Assembly: GCA_018883185.1 (NCBI GenBank)
Contig: VEQP01000013.1
Coordinates: forward strand, 1-64,000
From: Nevskiaceae bacterium
GTDB lineage: Bacteria > Pseudomonadota > Gammaproteobacteria > Steroidobacterales > Steroidobacteraceae
Reading direction: 5' to 3'
DNA: 64,000 nucleotides
In this document: positions 62,393 through 64,000 of the stretch, piece after piece
Layout: each line of letters opens with the position of its first letter
Position numbering within the stretch: the first letter of the stretch is position 1
The notes under the pieces: generated by a model
What the model saw: the letters and a program-made list of their open reading frames with translations, nothing else
Told to the model about the DNA's origin: nothing
Databases searched by the model: none
Position numbers and translations under genes: made by a program

Positions 62393-63583
62393 ATGCTCGA
62401 AACACTCAGCCCCGTCCCCGCAGATCCGATCCTCGGCGTCAGCGCCGCTTTCCAGAAAGACACCTCGCCGCTGAAGATCGATCTCGGCGTCGGCGTGTAT
62501 AAGGACGAGGCGGGCAAAACCCCCATTCCGCGCGCCGTGAAGCGCGCCGAACAGGAGATGCTGTCGGCCCAGACCACCAAAGCCTACCTGAGTCCGGTGG
62601 GGCATCCGGGATTCAACGCCCAAGTGGCGGAACTCACTCTGGGTTCTGACCTTGCGGGTCGTCGGGGCGAGCTCGCGCTAGCTCAAGCCCCCGGCGGCAG
62701 CGGTGCGCTGAGGCTAGGCGCAGGCCTGCTGCAACTGGCCCGCCCGGGGGCCACCGTTCATGTCAGCGATCCGACCTGGGCCAACCATATTCCCTTGCTC
62801 GGCGGCGCGGGATTGAAGCTCGCAACGTACCCCTACTACTCAGCCGAGCGAAATGCCCTCGACTTCGACGGCATGATGCAGAAGCTCGGCTCGCTCCCTG
62901 AAGGTGATGTCGTACTGCTGCACGCCTGCTGTCACAACCCGACGGGGCAGGATCTCGACCCGGCGCAGTGGGCCGCCGTCGCCGAGGTGCTGGCAAGACG
63001 CCGCCTGGTCCCCTTCCTCGACATGGCCTATCACGGGCTTGGCGAAGACCTCGACCGTGATGCCGCCTCCATACGGCTCATCGCCAAAGCCGTGCCCGAG
63101 CTGCTGATTGCGGTGTCGTGCTCGAAGAACTTCGGCATCTACCGCGAGCGCACGGGCCTGTTGGCAGTGCTGTGCCACGGTGCAGCCCAAGCGGGCATCG
63201 TCACGGGCCACCTCGGGCGTGCGGCACGCACTCTCTGGTCCATGCCACCCGACCTAGGTGCCGCCATCGTCGATCGTGTGTTGTCGCAACCCGAACTGCG
63301 TCAGGACTGGATGACGGAACTGACGCACATGACTCAGCGCATCAACGGTCTTCGCGCGCTGCTGGCCGACAAGCTCAGTGCCGCCGCGAACACGGACTTC
63401 GGCTGGATCAAGCAACAGCGGGGCATGTTCTCTCGCTTGCCGCTCTCGCCGGAGCAAGTTGTGCGGATGCGCGATCAGTACCACATCTACATGGCGCCGG
63501 ATGCCCGGATCAACGTCGCGGGGGTCAGCCCGAGCACTGTCGATTACCTCGCCAAATCCATTGCCACGGAGTTGCATCGATGA
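62393..63583 (+). CDS. Class I aromatic/aspartate aminotransferase
   Basis: A 396-residue PLP enzyme of the AspC/TyrB family: LGVGVYKDEAGKTPIPRAV (about 30), YLSPVGHPGFN, ACCHNPTGQDL, PLP lysine in SCSKNFGIYRERTG (about 240) and the C-terminal RINVAGV. Catalyses amino transfer between an aspartate/aromatic amino acid and 2-oxoglutarate. ATG 62393 chosen by family N-terminus and AGG upstream. Stop overlaps the next start (ATGA). Confidence 0.93.
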   Translation: MLETLSPVPADPILGVSAAFQKDTSPLKIDLGVGVYKDEAGKTPIPRAVKRAEQEMLSAQTTKAYLSPVGHPGFNAQVAELTLGSDLAGRRGELALAQAPGGSGALRLGAGLLQLARPGATVHVSDPTWANHIPLLGGAGLKLATYPYYSAERNALDFDGMMQKLGSLPEGDVVLLHACCHNPTGQDLDPAQWAAVAEVLARRRLVPFLDMAYHGLGEDLDRDAASIRLIAKAVPELLIAVSCSKNFGIYRERTGLLAVLCHGAAQAGIVTGHLGRAARTLWSMPPDLGAAIVDRVLSQPELRQDWMTELTHMTQRINGLRALLADKLSAAANTDFGWIKQQRGMFSRLPLSPEQVVRMRDQYHIYMAPDARINVAGVSPSTVDYLAKSIATELHR

Positions 63584-64000
63584 ACGCGTCACCCTCGATG
63601 ATCGCCGATAGTGGCGAAGAGGCGCTGCGCGCCTGGTGGATGCCCTTCACGCACAACCGGTACTTCAAGACCCATCCAAGGCTCATTGCCTCGGCGGCTG
63701 GAGCTTACTACTCGCTGGTCGATGGTCGACGCGTGTTCGATGGGCTTTCCGGATTGTGGTGCTGCCCGCTCGGTCATTCGCCCGCAGGGGTGGTGAAGGC
63801 GGTGCAACAGCAAGTGGCAACACTCGACTTCGCACCCAGCTTTCAGATGGGTCACCCAGCCGCGTTTTCTTTGGCCAGTCGCCTTGTCAAGTTGGCAGGT
63901 CGGCCTCGTGACCGAGTGTTCTTCGTGAACTCCGGCTCAGAGGCGGTCGACACCGCCCTCAAAGTGGCCGTCGCATATCACCGCGCGCGCGGCGACGCCT
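63580..64000 (+). CDS. Class III aminotransferase (omega-amino acid--pyruvate type), partial
   Basis: Only the first 140 residues are in the window. WWMPFTHNRYFKTHPRLI, GLSGLWCCPLGH and FFVNSGSEAVDTALKVA are typical of omega-amino-acid:pyruvate transaminases of class III; the PLP lysine lies beyond the end. Co-translated with the class I enzyme. Confidence 0.88.
   Translation, partial: MNASPSMIADSGEEALRAWWMPFTHNRYFKTHPRLIASAAGAYYSLVDGRRVFDGLSGLWCCPLGHSPAGVVKAVQQQVATLDFAPSFQMGHPAAFSLASRLVKLAGRPRDRVFFVNSGSEAVDTALKVAVAYHRARGDA

Overview
The window reads as ordinary, densely coded chromosome of a GC-rich (about 60-65 % by eye) aerobic Gammaproteobacterium. Evidence: TonB-dependent receptors, an RND efflux pair, DksA-like, DUF4197 and DUF885 proteins, PEP carboxylase, a complete cbb3-oxidase cluster and many CoA-linked catabolic genes. 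The mix resembles Steroidobacterales/Nevskiales-type lipid or terpenoid degraders, but that placement is inference. Genes are tightly packed: no gene-free gap exceeds about 240 bp, and more than a dozen neighbouring pairs share an ATGA or GTGA stop/start overlap.

Layout. (1) 1-0.9 kb: a T-arm plus acceptor-stem fragment resembling the 3' end of tRNA-Pro, probably an attachment-site scar, then two small orphan membrane genes. (2) 0.9-7.3 kb: a GntP-type permease, a DUF4870 protein, an octahaem TPR cytochrome translationally coupled to an FAD monooxygenase, and a small membrane protein. (3) 7.3-12.5 kb: a leftward operon DUF885 hydrolase - pabC - pabB - methyltransferase, giving the p-aminobenzoate branch of folate synthesis. 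(4) 12.5-20.1 kb: DUF4197, PhoD phosphatase, alanine dehydrogenase with a divergent Lrp regulator, an alpha/beta hydrolase, and an MHS-type transporter coupled to an oxidoreductase, closed by a bidirectional terminator. (5) 20.2-28.8 kb: glycine-rich RRM protein, YeiH transporter, RND pump with adaptor and an operator-like palindrome in its promoter, serine hydrolase, tandem Usp and a DksA/TraR-type protein.

(6) 29-39.6 kb: an oxygen-responsive respiratory module. FixL carries the haem-PAS signature and FixJ follows; then a dihaem cytochrome c (opposite strand) and ccoNOQP - small membrane ORF - ccoG - ccoH - ccoI - ccoS. This supplies sensing, the structural oxidase and copper/haem maturation. 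(7) 39.5-45.7 kb: a leftward outer-membrane protein, PEP carboxylase and a TonB receptor with its own terminator.

(8) 45.9-62.4 kb: a catabolic region. It has an ACMSD-type amidohydrolase, three CaiB/BaiF CoA-transferases, a GntR regulator with two matching operators, an itaconyl-CoA-hydratase-like MaoC protein, four acyl-CoA dehydrogenases, a membrane-anchored sulfatase and a second TonB receptor. The parts suggest uptake of a (possibly sulfated) compound, CoA activation, dehydrogenation and hydration; the substrate is unknown. (9) 62.4-64 kb: class I and class III aminotransferases in tandem, the second cut by the window end. No CRISPR array, rRNA, intact tRNA or insertion sequence was seen.
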